From assembly GCF_900105475.1 (NCBI RefSeq), contig NZ_LT629777.1:558001-622000 (forward strand): a stretch of 64,000 nucleotides of DNA. Direction: 5' to 3'. Shown piece by piece: positions 9,197-17,564 of this stretch (positions are counted from its first letter, which is position 1; each line of letters opens with the position of its first letter). The position numbers and the translations under genes were made by a program. The notes below the pieces were generated by a model. The model saw nothing but the letters and a program-made list of their open reading frames with translations, was not told the DNA's origin and did no database searches. Source of the stretch: Pseudomonas asplenii. Its GTDB lineage: Bacteria > Pseudomonadota > Gammaproteobacteria > Pseudomonadales > Pseudomonadaceae.

Positions 9197-9781
9197 ATGC
9201 TGGATTCTCTCCTCGTTCCCACCGCAATCGTTGCCCTGGCCGAAATCGGCGACAAGACGCAATTGCTCGCGCTCATCCTGGCAGCTCGTTTTCGCAAACC
9301 CTGGCCGATCATCGCCGGTATCGTTGCCGCGACCCTCGCCAACCATGCTGCGGCTGGCGCAGTAGGTGCCTGGTTCGGCAGTTTCTTCTCCAACTCGGTC
9401 TTGCACTGGATCCTGGCTGCGAGCTTCACCGCCACTGCGCTGTGGACACTGGTCCCGGACAAGATGGACGATGACGAAGCCAGTACCGGCCGCAAGTTCG
9501 GCCCGTTCCTGACCACCTTGATCGCGTTCTTCCTCGCCGAAATCGGCGACAAGACCCAGGTCGCCACGGTGATGCTGGCGGCGCAATATCCGGAGCTGTG
9601 GCTGGTGATCATCGGCACGACCCTGGGCATGCTGATCGCCAACGTACCGGTGGTGCTGGCCGGCAACTTCGCCGCCGACAAGCTGCCACTGACGCTGATC
9701 CGTCGCCTGGCCGCCTCGGCGTTCTTCATCCTGGCGATCGTCGCGGTGTACAAGGCGATGCAGAGCAGCGGCTGGATCTAG
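9197..9781 (+). CDS. UPF0016/Gdt1 (TMEM165) family Mn2+ transporter
   Basis: 194 residues, membrane protein with two homologous halves, each carrying the family signature: EIGDKTQLL near residue 16 and EIGDKTQVA near residue 116. Each half has three predicted membrane helices, joined by an acidic loop (DKMDDDEASTG). Bacterial members such as Vibrio MneA export manganese. The Mn2+ riboswitch immediately upstream makes this role strongly likely here. The ribosome-binding site (AGGAAAA) lies within the riboswitch expression platform. Confidence 0.9.
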   Translation: MLDSLLVPTAIVALAEIGDKTQLLALILAARFRKPWPIIAGIVAATLANHAAAGAVGAWFGSFFSNSVLHWILAASFTATALWTLVPDKMDDDEASTGRKFGPFLTTLIAFFLAEIGDKTQVATVMLAAQYPELWLVIIGTTLGMLIANVPVVLAGNFAADKLPLTLIRRLAASAFFILAIVAVYKAMQSSGWI

Positions 9782-9794
9782 AGGCGATGCCCTC

Positions 9795-9819
9795 CCCCTG
9801 CTTGCTGGGCAAGCAGGGG
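9795..9819 (+). terminator. hairpin after the Gdt1-family gene
   Basis: CCCCTGCTTG-CTGGG-CAAGCAGGGG is a perfect 10-bp stem 13 bases after the stop codon. No T tract follows, so it may be a REP-like or end-protecting hairpin rather than a classical terminator. Confidence 0.5.
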
Positions 9820-9885
9820 CGAAGGCTTGTGTGGCGAGCGGACTCAGCTGGCAAGGGGTGGAGTGACCTACAAACTACCGATTCA

Positions 9886-9915
9886 TGTGGCGAGCGAGCT
9901 TGCCCGCTCGCCACA
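9886..9915. repeat. REP-type palindrome
   Basis: TGTGGCGAGCG...CGCTCGCCACA forms an 11-bp palindrome around AGCTTGCC. This is a common repetitive extragenic palindrome in P. fluorescens-group genomes. A half copy (TGTGGCGAGCGGA) lies at about 9830-9842 in the same gap, and a related degenerate piece occurs near 53150-53170. Confidence 0.7.
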
Positions 9916-9944
9916 GCTCCCCTGCAACAACGAGGGCATGAGCC

Positions 9945-10763
9945 TCAGGACTTGCGGGCCTGCTGGTACAGCGGCATGACCTTGGGAATCGCCGCCTGCA
10001 GCGAGGCGATACGGTTGCTGGAGGCCGGGTGAGTGCTCATGAACTCCGGCGGCGCGCCTTCAGAAGCCTTGCTCATCTTGTTCCACAGCGTGATGGCCGC
10101 GTTCGGGTTGTAACCGGCGCGAGCCGCCAGTTCCAGGCCGATCAGGTCCGCCTCGTTTTCATTCTCGCGACTGTTGGGCAAGGTCATGCCGTAGTTCGCC
10201 ACGGTATCGGCCAGCGCCAGGCTGTCCTGGCCCAGGCCGAACAACGCGCCAGCACCCTGCTTGGCCATCTGGATCCCGTAGGCCTTGGACATCGCCTCAC
10301 GCCCATGCTCACGCAGGGCATGGGCAATTTCATGGCCCATCACCGCAGCAATCTCGTCGTCGGTCAGCTTGAGCTGGTCGATCAGGCCGCTGTAGAAAAT
10401 GATCTTGCCGCCAGGGCCGCAGTTGGCGTTGAGTTCATCGCTCTTGATCAGATTGACTTCCCATTGCCACTGGGCCGAATCCGGACGGAAGTTCGGCGCC
10501 TGCGCAATCAACCGATCGGCAATGGCCTGGACCCGCTTGGCATTGGCGCTGGTCTTGTCCAGCACGCCCGAGCCCTTGGCCTCACCCAGCGTCTTCTGGT
10601 ACGACTGGGCGTACATCTGATCGACTTCCTGACTCGACAACATACTGAACATATATTGTTGGCGCTGCACCCCAACGGCACCACCATTGGTGGTATTGAC
10701 CGCCTGGCACCCGGCCAGCAGCAGTCCCGTCGTCAACGCACACAAAACCAATCGTTTAGTCAT
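9945..10763 (-). CDS. M48 family metalloprotease lipoprotein (LoiP/BepA-like)
   Basis: 272 residues from the ATG at 10763; the GTG two codons earlier would sit on the GGGAGAG ribosome-binding site. The N-terminus is a lipoprotein signal with lipobox LLLAGC, Cys near residue 19, so the protein should be anchored in an envelope membrane facing the periplasm. The zinc motif HEIAH is near residue 143, with the third-ligand region ENEADLIGLELAA further on. Members of this group degrade misassembled outer-membrane proteins. It ends with a short basic tail rather than TPR repeats, so it is closer to LoiP/YcaL than to BepA. Confidence 0.85.
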   Translation of the reverse strand: MTKRLVLCALTTGLLLAGCQAVNTTNGGAVGVQRQQYMFSMLSSQEVDQMYAQSYQKTLGEAKGSGVLDKTSANAKRVQAIADRLIAQAPNFRPDSAQWQWEVNLIKSDELNANCGPGGKIIFYSGLIDQLKLTDDEIAAVMGHEIAHALREHGREAMSKAYGIQMAKQGAGALFGLGQDSLALADTVANYGMTLPNSRENENEADLIGLELAARAGYNPNAAITLWNKMSKASEGAPPEFMSTHPASSNRIASLQAAIPKVMPLYQQARKS

Positions 10764-11037
10764 GAACACTCTCCCTGAAAACTGCCGGCTATCCTAGGCG
10801 GGGATTTGTATCAAATCCAGATACAAAAATTCTGTAATCCCGAATTTCAGACAAGCTTCAACATTTGCAGGAAAAAATTCACGATCAGCGGCACGACGAG
10901 ACACCTCGAGCCTGAATAATGCTTCATTTACGACACGGACGAATTCAAAACAGTCATTTGCATCGCCTACCCTCATGTCCGCCCGCAGCTTTGCCGATAC
11001 TTCCGAAGAGACGTCACCTACCGCGTCCGGAGCCTCC

Positions 11038-13176
11038 ATGAAATTCAAGTCGATTCAATTTTCCGTCGCGGCCCTGGCCGGCGCCATCGTCCTCAGTGTG
11101 GTCGCAGCGCTGGTGATCTATGCCCTGGTGTCCGGGGCCAAGACCCAGGAGAAGGTGCAGCAGCGCACCCAGGAACAGTTCGAGCAGGTGATCGAACAAC
11201 GCCTCGACGCGCTGGCCAGGACCCAGGTCAGCCAGATCCAGCGCGAACTCGAAGCGCCCTTGCTGATCGGCGCGGGTTTGGTACATGTCAATGCACTGCT
11301 CGGCAGCCAGGACGCCGACGGCAAGCCACTGCTGAACATCAGCCGTGAACAACTGATCAACCTGATCAAGGAAAACCTCCAGCAGAACCCCAAAGTGCTT
11401 GGCGCCTACATCGGCTGGGAAAAAAACGCCCTGGAGCACAATGATGCAGACTACGCCGATAACGCCAAGGCCGGGTCAGCCAAGGACGGGCGTTTCCTGC
11501 CCTGGTGGTTCCGCAACGACGACGGCAGCCTGGGTTTCTCGACCCTGGTGGATGTGGACGACCAGAAAGTCCTGTCCACCGGCGTAAGAGCCAGCGAGTA
11601 CTACCTGTGCCCCAAGGAAACCGGCAAGACCTGCGTGATCGACCCGGCCCCCTACAAGGTCGGCGACAAGATCGTGATGCTCGCCTCCTTCATCCAGCCG
11701 ATCATGCTCAACGGTGCGTTCCAGGGCATCGTCGGTGCCGACCTGTCGGTAAACTTCATCCAGGACATGCTGGTGGCGGCCAACCAGAAACTCTACAACG
11801 GCGCCGGTAACATGACCCTGGTCGGCACCAATGGACGCCTGGTGGCTTACACCAAGGACCCGAGCAAATTCGGTGAGAAACTCAGCGACATTCTCGATGC
11901 CGACAAGGTCGCGGCCATGGGCCGGCTCAATCGCGGTGAAGTGACCTACAACATCGACAAGACCCAGGGCATCATCGAACTGTACCTGCCCTTCGGCATC
12001 GGCCAGAGCGATGCGCGCTGGACCCTGATGATGCAACTGCCGATGAACGCGGTGATGGCCGACCTGCACAAACTCCAGGGTGAACTGAACGAACAACGCA
12101 AGGCCGACGTGTTCGGCATGGCAGTGGTCGGTCTGGTCATCGCTGCGCTGGGCTTGCTGGTGATCTGGCTGGTTGGCCACGGTATCGCCCGGCCGCTGCG
12201 CCAAATGGTGGCCATGCTCGACGATATCGCCCAGGGCGAAGGCGACCTGACCCGCCGCCTGAGCAGTGACCGCGCCGACGAACTCGGCTCCATTGCCAAG
12301 GGCTTCAATACCTTCCTGATCAAGTTGCAGGCGATGATCACCCAGGTGGTGACTTCGGTGCAGAGCGTCAGTGATTCCTCCGAACACACTGCCGACATTG
12401 CGATCCGCACCAACCTGGGCGTACACAAGCAAATGGCCGAGATCGACCAGGTGGCGACCGCCGTGCAGGAGATGACCGCGACCGCCCAGGATGTGGCCCG
12501 TAATGCCACCCAGGCCGCGCAAGCCGCCAGCCATGCCGACATGGCCGCCAGCGACGGCATGCGTATCGTGCGTGATACGTCCACCTCCATCGGTAACCTG
12601 GCCCTGGAGATCGGTCGTGCCGTGGGCGTGGTGCAGACCCTGGCCAGGGACAGCGAGAACATCAACGCGATCCTCACTGCCATTCGTGGCATCGCCGAGC
12701 AGACCAACCTGCTGGCACTCAACGCGGCGATCGAAGCCGCCCGCGCCGGAGAACAGGGCCGTGGTTTTGCCGTGGTGGCCGACGAGGTACGCAACCTGGC
12801 CCAGAAGACCCAGCAGGCCACCGAAGAAATCCAGTCGATGATCCAGCAGTTGCAGCAAGGCACCCGCGAAGTGGTCAGGGTCATGGAGGACAGCCAGCAC
12901 AAGACCGACGAAAGCGTGCAGCACGCGGCCAAGGCCGCCCAGGCACTGGAGACCATTACCCAGGCGGTGTCGGTGATCAACGACATGAACACCCAGATCG
13001 CCAGTGCCGCCGAGGAGCAGAGCGCTGTGGCCGACGATATCAACCGCAACGTGATCAACATCGGCCAGGTGGCGAACGAAGTGGCCGGCGGCGCCGACGA
13101 ATCGAGCACAGCCAGTGCACAACTGACCAAGCTGGCCGAGCAGCAGCGACGCCTGATCAATCAGTTCAAGGTCTAG
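11038..13176 (+). CDS. Methyl-accepting chemotaxis protein with Cache sensor
   Basis: 712 residues from the ATG at 11038, with GGAG upstream; the frame is open 21 codons earlier, but that extension is polar and precedes the membrane anchor. The order is: TM1 at about 8-33; a large periplasmic domain (about 34-355) with dCache-like features (YIGWEKNAL, then [11 protein letters not shown], then [21 protein letters not shown]); TM2 at about 360-383; HAMP ([24 protein letters not shown], cited in two parts: [10 protein letters not shown] and QGEGDLTRR); then the signalling hairpin with [13 protein letters not shown] near 551. It ends FKV with no CheR-docking pentapeptide. The ligand is unknown. 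Confidence 0.88.
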   Translation: MKFKSIQFSVAALAGAIVLSVVAALVIYALVSGAKTQEKVQQRTQEQFEQVIEQRLDALARTQVSQIQRELEAPLLIGAGLVHVNALLGSQDADGKPLLNISREQLINLIKENLQQNPKVLGAYIGWEKNALEHNDADYADNAKAGSAKDGRFLPWWFRNDDGSLGFSTLVDVDDQKVLSTGVRASEYYLCPKETGKTCVIDPAPYKVGDKIVMLASFIQPIMLNGAFQGIVGADLSVNFIQDMLVAANQKLYNGAGNMTLVGTNGRLVAYTKDPSKFGEKLSDILDADKVAAMGRLNRGEVTYNIDKTQGIIELYLPFGIGQSDARWTLMMQLPMNAVMADLHKLQGELNEQRKADVFGMAVVGLVIAALGLLVIWLVGHGIARPLRQMVAMLDDIAQGEGDLTRRLSSDRADELGSIAKGFNTFLIKLQAMITQVVTSVQSVSDSSEHTADIAIRTNLGVHKQMAEIDQVATAVQEMTATAQDVARNATQAAQAASHADMAASDGMRIVRDTSTSIGNLALEIGRAVGVVQTLARDSENINAILTAIRGIAEQTNLLALNAAIEAARAGEQGRGFAVVADEVRNLAQKTQQATEEIQSMIQQLQQGTREVVRVMEDSQHKTDESVQHAAKAAQALETITQAVSVINDMNTQIASAAEEQSAVADDINRNVINIGQVANEVAGGADESSTASAQLTKLAEQQRRLINQFKV

Positions 13177-13197
13177 CCCCTCTGAAACACTCCACCT

Positions 13198-13270
13198 GTA
13201 GGAGCCGGGCTTGCCCGCGAAGCTTTTGACGGCCTCAAGGCCCCTTTCGCGGGCAAGACCGACGCCTACA
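13198..13270. repeat. REP element, about 73 bp
   Basis: The arms CTTGCCCGCGAA (13210-13221) and TTCGCGGGCAAG (13246-13257) are perfectly complementary, flanked by GTAGGAGC and GCCTAC. The inner part (GCTTTTGACGGCCTCAAGGCCC) is the reverse complement of the inner part of the copy at 59152-59224, so the two are inverted copies of one element. It follows the chemoreceptor gene and may also serve as its 3' end. Confidence 0.75.
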
Positions 13271-13331
13271 GGACTTTGACTTCCCCCGACAGGACTTTGG
13301 CTTCAACACCCGGAACGGCCCCGACAGGACA

Positions 13332-13952
13332 TCAACCCGGCGTCAGGCACTCCGGCGCATTGAGCTTCGGATCATTCACCAGGTTGGCCAACAAACGCTC
13401 GCGCAACGGCTTCTGCGGGCTGGCCAACAACCCCTGCAGCACATGCAGCGGAGTATCCTCAGCCAGCCAGGCGGCCTGCCCCGCCTCGTCGAGAATCAGT
13501 GGCCGCCGCTGACTCGACACCGGCTGCGTCACAACTGCGGTACTCAACCAGACCTGCTCCTGCACCGGGTACGCCTCCCAGATCGCCGCGAAAAACAGGC
13601 TGGAGCCTTCGGCGGGCGTCAGCCAATACGGGCGCTTGCGCTGCGTGCCACGCCATTCGTAAAACCCGTTGGCCGGCAACAGGCAGCGCCGTTCGCGAAA
13701 CGCCTGGCGAAACATCGGCTGCTCGGCCAGGGTCTCGGCCCGGGCATGGGCCGGCGTGCGCGACAGGTCGGTCAGCCAGGCCGGCGTCAAACCCCAGCGG
13801 GCACGGGCCAGCTCACGTTGTCCGGCGTTGGCACGCAGGATCAGCACCGAATCGTTGGGCGAAATATTCCATTGCGCCTGCTGGTCGGCGGGAAAGCCGG
13901 GCAAGGCCGCAAAGGCGGGGTTCCAGCGAAACAGGGCAAAACGTCCACACAT
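13332..13952 (-). CDS. SRAP (YedK/HMCES) family protein, divergent active site
   Basis: 206 residues starting MCGRF, so Cys2 becomes the N-terminal residue that cross-links to abasic sites in single-stranded DNA in the family. The substrate-binding NISPN, the conserved RWGLTPAW and the Glu motif GFYEW are present. Two expected residues differ: the N-A-R-x-E-T motif reads HARAET, so Asn75 of YedK is His, and the segment HDRRPLVL around catalytic His160 of YedK reads SQRRPLIL after a shorter loop, so the His is gone. The protein may still bind or cross-link DNA but may resolve the link differently. No LexA box is visible upstream. Confidence 0.85.
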   Translation of the reverse strand: MCGRFALFRWNPAFAALPGFPADQQAQWNISPNDSVLILRANAGQRELARARWGLTPAWLTDLSRTPAHARAETLAEQPMFRQAFRERRCLLPANGFYEWRGTQRKRPYWLTPAEGSSLFFAAIWEAYPVQEQVWLSTAVVTQPVSSQRRPLILDEAGQAAWLAEDTPLHVLQGLLASPQKPLRERLLANLVNDPKLNAPECLTPG

Positions 13953-13998
13953 GGGGCAATACGACTCGTTCGGTAACTCGATCAGGGATCAGGGGCGA

Positions 13999-14259
13999 CT
14001 AGCAAAGCAGCACCCCGGCAACAAGCTCCGGCTCATCGCCCGGCAGCGGCAGCGCGGCATTGTACGCGGCGATCAGTTCACGTGCGTACTGCGCCTGCTC
14101 ATTCTCCACCGCCAGAGCCAGCAGACCGAACACCGGCAACTCTCCCGCACCACCCAGCAGGTCGCGCCCGACCAGGTGCGCCTGCACGCCTTCGCTGGCG
14201 AGCATGCCTTGCAGCAGCTCGCCCTCCATCAGGTTTTCCGGTTCGTAGATGCGTTGCAT
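13999..14259 (-). CDS. DUF2007 domain protein (putative signal-transducing protein)
   Basis: 86 residues from the ATG at 14259. The sequence starts MQRIYEPENLMEGELLQGML and contains the pattern GVQAHLVGRDLLGGAGELP typical of the small DUF2007 domain, a ferredoxin-like fold seen alone or fused to signalling enzymes. The last part is a hydrophobic tail. It lies 13 bases downstream of the CPXCG gene and is probably co-transcribed with it, an arrangement common in Pseudomonas. No defined function. Confidence 0.75.
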   Translation of the reverse strand: MQRIYEPENLMEGELLQGMLASEGVQAHLVGRDLLGGAGELPVFGLLALAVENEQAQYARELIAAYNAALPLPGDEPELVAGVLLC

Positions 14260-14272
14260 CGAGGCGCCCTCG

Positions 14273-14455
14273 TCACTCGTTTTCCGTGTGGACGTCGAGC
14301 ATCCACTCCTGACCATCGGTCTGCAGCGTGAACACGATCGGCCGGCAACACACCGGGCAATCCTCGATATAGGTCTGGTCGCCACCGGAAAGATCCAGCA
14401 CGGCCTCGGCCTCCTCACCACAGTAGGGACATGAGTAGTACTCAGTTTCCAGCAT
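14273..14455 (-). CDS. CPXCG-motif cysteine-rich small protein
   Basis: 60 residues. Two Cys pairs, SCPYCGEE near residue 8-15 and DCPVCCRP near 32-39, form a likely zinc ribbon. The rest is acidic, and it ends DVHTENE. The family is widespread in gammaproteobacteria and has no assigned role. The DUF2007 gene follows 13 bases later. Confidence 0.8.
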   Translation of the reverse strand: MLETEYYSCPYCGEEAEAVLDLSGGDQTYIEDCPVCCRPIVFTLQTDGQEWMLDVHTENE

Positions 14456-14598
14456 CGCGGCCTCCGAAGGTGACTTGTGCGTATAATCGCCGGTCTATTT
14501 ATAAGGCTGATGAGTGATCCTGGCCTTATTTTTACGATCAGGCTTTATTATTTATCACTCAACCCTCTACTTACCCTAGCCGTTTCCAACAAGAGAGC

Positions 14599-15765
14599 AT
14601 GATGGGCGAATTTGATGCCATCCGGCCTTACGACGACTCCGAAGTGCCAGCCGTGCTGGCCCGGTTGCTCGGCGACAAGGCTTTTCTGGATATTCTCACG
14701 CATTTCCGTTTCCCGCGCCTGGTCGGTGCCTTCGGCTGGTTGCTCAGACCCCTGATCGCCTATCGGCTGCGGCGTGAGTTCGCCGGCGTCCAATGCGTGG
14801 CAACCCTGCAGGACAAGATCGAAGTCTACGTCGACAACACCATCGAACGGGCCACCGATGGCGTGACCTATACCGGCGTCGAGCAGTTCAAGTCCGGGAC
14901 CGCCTATCTGTTCCTGGCCAACCATCGCGACATCGTCATGGACCCGGCCTTCGTCAACTACGCCGTCTACCATGCCGGCCTGCCGACGCCACGCATCGCC
15001 ATCGGTGACAACCTGCTGCAGAAACCGTTCGTCAGCGACCTGATGCGCCTGAACAAGAGTTTCATCGTCCATCGCTCGATCAGCGGACGGCGGGAAAAGC
15101 TGGCGGCTTACCAGTTGCTGTCGGCCTACATCAACCATTCGATCCGCAACGACTGCCAGTCGATCTGGATCGCCCAGGCCGAGGGCCGGGCCAAGGATGG
15201 TGACGACCGTACCGAGTCGGCCATCCTGAAAATGTTCCACATGAGCCGCAAGGATGAACCGTTCGCCGAGGTCATCCGCTCGCTGAACCTCACCCCGGTG
15301 TCGATCAGCTACGAATACGATCCTTGTGACCAGGCCAAGGCCCGCGAGCTGTACATCCGCGCGACCACCGGCAGCTACAGCAAGGCGCCGGGCGAAGATG
15401 ACGTCAGCATTGCCAAGGGCATCACCGGCTACAAGGGCCGGGTGCATGTGAACTTCGCCAAACCGCTGGACGGGGAGTTCGAGGACACCAAGGTCCTGGC
15501 ACAGGAAATGGATCGGCAGATCCTCGCTGGCTACCGCCTGTTCCCGGTGCATTACCTGGCCTACGCGCAATGGAGCGAAGCCGATCCGCAACTGCAGGTG
15601 CCCAAGGCCGCCGAGCTGTTTGCCACCGAGGAATTGAGCAAGGCCCAGGCCGAGTGGCAGAGCCGGCTGGATGCCTGCCCGGTCGAGCATCAACCGTACC
15701 TGGTGCAGCAATACGCGACCCCGGTGCGCAACCAGTACCGCGTCAAGGCCGGCCTGCCACTGTAG
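14599..15765 (+). CDS. PlsC-type acyltransferase (1-acyl-glycerol-3-phosphate acyltransferase-like)
   Basis: 388 residues beginning with two consecutive ATGs (14599 and 14602) after AGAGAG. The acyltransferase block I reads NHRDIVMDP, where the spacing between His and the second Asp is five residues rather than the textbook H-x4-D. Further blocks are visible: KSFIVHRSISGRREK (block II-like), IWIAQAEGRAKDGDD (block III, EGR) and LTPVSISYEYDP (block IV, proline). Enzymes with this pattern are annotated as glycerophosphate or lysophosphatidate acyltransferases in phospholipid synthesis. No clear membrane span is seen except amphipathic segments. Substrate specificity is unproven. Confidence 0.75.
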   Translation: MMGEFDAIRPYDDSEVPAVLARLLGDKAFLDILTHFRFPRLVGAFGWLLRPLIAYRLRREFAGVQCVATLQDKIEVYVDNTIERATDGVTYTGVEQFKSGTAYLFLANHRDIVMDPAFVNYAVYHAGLPTPRIAIGDNLLQKPFVSDLMRLNKSFIVHRSISGRREKLAAYQLLSAYINHSIRNDCQSIWIAQAEGRAKDGDDRTESAILKMFHMSRKDEPFAEVIRSLNLTPVSISYEYDPCDQAKARELYIRATTGSYSKAPGEDDVSIAKGITGYKGRVHVNFAKPLDGEFEDTKVLAQEMDRQILAGYRLFPVHYLAYAQWSEADPQLQVPKAAELFATEELSKAQAEWQSRLDACPVEHQPYLVQQYATPVRNQYRVKAGLPL

Positions 15766-15789
15766 CCACAGTGGCCGCCGGTCGTTCCC

Positions 15790-16080
15790 CTAAAACCGGG
15801 TGCTGATCCAGGACATCAGCAGCGCCACCGCCAGGCAGGCAAAACCGAACCGGTAGAAAAACCGGTTCGCCCGCTGCACCCGTGAGTCAAGCAACAACAG
15901 GGGCTGGTCGATCGACCGCCCTTCGCTTTGTGTCTCCAGCTGTTCCAGCGCCCGTTGCTCCCGACGACGCGTGAGCTGCAACAGCCACGCGCCAGGACAC
16001 GCCACCAGCAGTGCAAACAGATTGAGCCACTTGCCCGGATGGCCGGCGAATGCGCCCCAGATCACTTGCAACGACATCAT
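15790..16080 (-). CDS. Small two-TM membrane protein, uncharacterised
   Basis: 96 residues from a double ATG at 16080 with GAGGG just ahead. It has a hydrophobic segment near 20-38 (LFALLVACPGAWLLQL), a charged linker (RRREQRALEQLETQSEG) and a second hydrophobic segment near 76-92 (FACLAVALLMSWI). The frame is open upstream to 16161, but the extra part is basic and lacks a ribosome-binding site. It converges on the acyltransferase gene with only 24 bases between stops. Function unknown; I do not recognise the family. Confidence 0.6.
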   Translation of the reverse strand: MMSLQVIWGAFAGHPGKWLNLFALLVACPGAWLLQLTRRREQRALEQLETQSEGRSIDQPLLLLDSRVQRANRFFYRFGFACLAVALLMSWISTRF

Positions 16081-16279
16081 GAACCCTCGGATGAACCAGC
16101 GCCTTTCGAACTCCGGACAAACGGCAAAGAGCCGTTGCCGCGCACGCTGGTATGGGAACACCCCTGCGTTACAGTTTCCTGTGTCCGGTCTCGGACAATT
16201 TACGGATTAATTTGCGCTGTCACCTGAACGTCACCTTAACAGGCCACCCTGTCGCCCTCGAACCTTCACGGAGCTTGTC

Positions 16280-16486
16280 ATGCTGCACGCCAACAACCAG
16301 GATCGCCTCTACCTGATCGCCCCCAGCGATGAACAGGAAGCCCTGGTGGACGCCATGTCGTTCAACGTCCAGGACCGCCACTGGCTGGTCTATTGCGCCC
16401 TCGGCGGCCATCAACATGCCGACCTGCCCGAAGCCGACCTGACGACCGGCGTGAGCCTGCTGGACTTTCATATCGAAGCCGCGTGA
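16280..16486 (+). CDS. Small conserved hypothetical protein (68 aa)
   Basis: 68 residues from the ATG at 16280 with CGGAG nine bases upstream and an intrinsic terminator 16 bases after the stop, so it looks like a complete single-gene unit. The protein is soluble and acidic, with aromatic residues (DRLYLIAP, RHWLVYCALGGHQH) and a His-rich centre. No known domain was recognised. Codon use matches its neighbours. Confidence 0.65.
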   Translation: MLHANNQDRLYLIAPSDEQEALVDAMSFNVQDRHWLVYCALGGHQHADLPEADLTTGVSLLDFHIEAA

Positions 16487-16501
16487 TAACAGGCAGGCAA
16501 T

Positions 16502-16532
16502 AAAAAGCCCGGCTTCGACAGCCGGGCTTTTT
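16502..16532. terminator. bidirectional intrinsic terminator
   Basis: AAAAAGCCCGGC-TTCGACA-GCCGGGCTTTTT: a 12-bp symmetrical stem with A and T runs on both sides, between the convergent 68-residue gene and yajG-like gene. Confidence 0.9.
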
Positions 16533-16547
16533 CATGACTGCGTCGGG

Positions 16548-17132
16548 TTACTGGCTCAGCAACCGACCGATGCTCGGGTCCTTGAAGACCCGGGTCAGCG
16601 CATCGCTCAATACGTCGCTGACCAACTTGGTGTTGGTCTGCTCATTGGGTGCCATGCCGAAACGCTGATTCATCGAAGCGCCGTACTGACCGCTGTAGCG
16701 CTGGTTGGCGTTGGTCACGTCGGAACGGAAATTGGCGCCGATGGTGGCCTCGGTCACGTAGGTGGTGTCCTTCGGCGACTGATAGGTCAGATCAGACAGG
16801 GTCACGGTCAGGGTCGGCGCATTCATGGCATTCGGCGTCGGCGTGAAGCCCAACAGGCGTACGGCCGCGTCGGCCTGGGCCTGCAGCTTGGGTATCAGAT
16901 CGGCGCCCTGAACGGTAATGGAGCTGGTTTCAGGATAAAGGCCACCACGGGTACCCAATACCGGCGAACGACGACCGTCGACGACCCGGACCACGACCTG
17001 CTGACCATGACCCACCGGGGCCAGCTGGGTAGTGAGCGTGGGTTGCGGGCTAAGCTGCTGAGGACTGTTGGCACAGCCGACCAGGGTCAGGCTGGTCACA
17101 GTGATCAAACCAAACAACAGGCGTTGCAACAT
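16548..17132 (-). CDS. YajG family lipoprotein
   Basis: 194 residues from the ATG at 17132, which sits eight bases after TGGAG; the ATG two codons earlier would overlap it. The signal peptide ends in lipobox LVGC near residue 20. The mature part has the YajG pattern: PQPTL, VVVRVVDGR, then GADLIPKLQAQ and LTVTLSDLTYQ, with C-terminal DVLSDALTRVFKDP. YajG-type lipoproteins are envelope proteins of unknown role. The Asp after the lipobox Cys is absent (Cys-Ala-Asn), so outer-membrane sorting is expected. Confidence 0.85.
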   Translation of the reverse strand: MLQRLLFGLITVTSLTLVGCANSPQQLSPQPTLTTQLAPVGHGQQVVVRVVDGRRSPVLGTRGGLYPETSSITVQGADLIPKLQAQADAAVRLLGFTPTPNAMNAPTLTVTLSDLTYQSPKDTTYVTEATIGANFRSDVTNANQRYSGQYGASMNQRFGMAPNEQTNTKLVSDVLSDALTRVFKDPSIGRLLSQ

Positions 17133-17330
17133 GCTCATCTCTCCAAGGACTAGGCACAATCAGGCCATCAGTATAGCCGTGCACGGGCGCCGCTAACCAG
17201 ACATCGCCCGACACGCCCCCCGCTATCCACCTTTGAGCCCCTTGTCACATTTAATTCACCGACCTTACATGACCGCGTAACCGCCCTGCTCCAGCATCCG
17301 TTCCATCACGAAACGATGGGTGGTTCGGCA

Positions 17331-17564
17331 ATGGAATTCCTCTGGCAGCTATTCTTCGCTCGCAAGCCCAAGCGCAGCTTCGCTCGACTCGATGCCGACG
17401 GTCGTTGCCAGGCCTTCAAGCAATGCGAGCTGCCGCCCACCGGCGATGGCTGGATCGAAGTCGAGAAGATCCACCTGGCCTGGATGCACCAGCCACTGCC
17501 CGCCAACGCCCGTGTCAACCCACGTGCACAACACCCACGGCGCGCTCTGCCGTTGACCATCTGA
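17331..17564 (+). CDS. Small hypothetical protein (77 aa)
   Basis: 77 residues from the ATG at 17331; an in-frame ATG at 17316 adds MGGSA. It starts MEFLWQLFFARKPKRSFARL, then has a compact domain with two Cys (GRCQAFKQCELPP), then GDGWIEVEKIHLAWMHQPLP and a basic tail. The regular alternation and codon use suggest a real gene, but the ribosome-binding site is weak (GGGTGG). No family recognised. Confidence 0.55.
   Translation: MEFLWQLFFARKPKRSFARLDADGRCQAFKQCELPPTGDGWIEVEKIHLAWMHQPLPANARVNPRAQHPRRALPLTI

Noticed and set aside
10794..11048. 84-codon minus-strand frame between the M48 gene and the chemoreceptor gene
   Set aside because: No ribosome-binding site, no recognisable domain, and it overlaps the chemoreceptor start; more likely chance within a promoter region.
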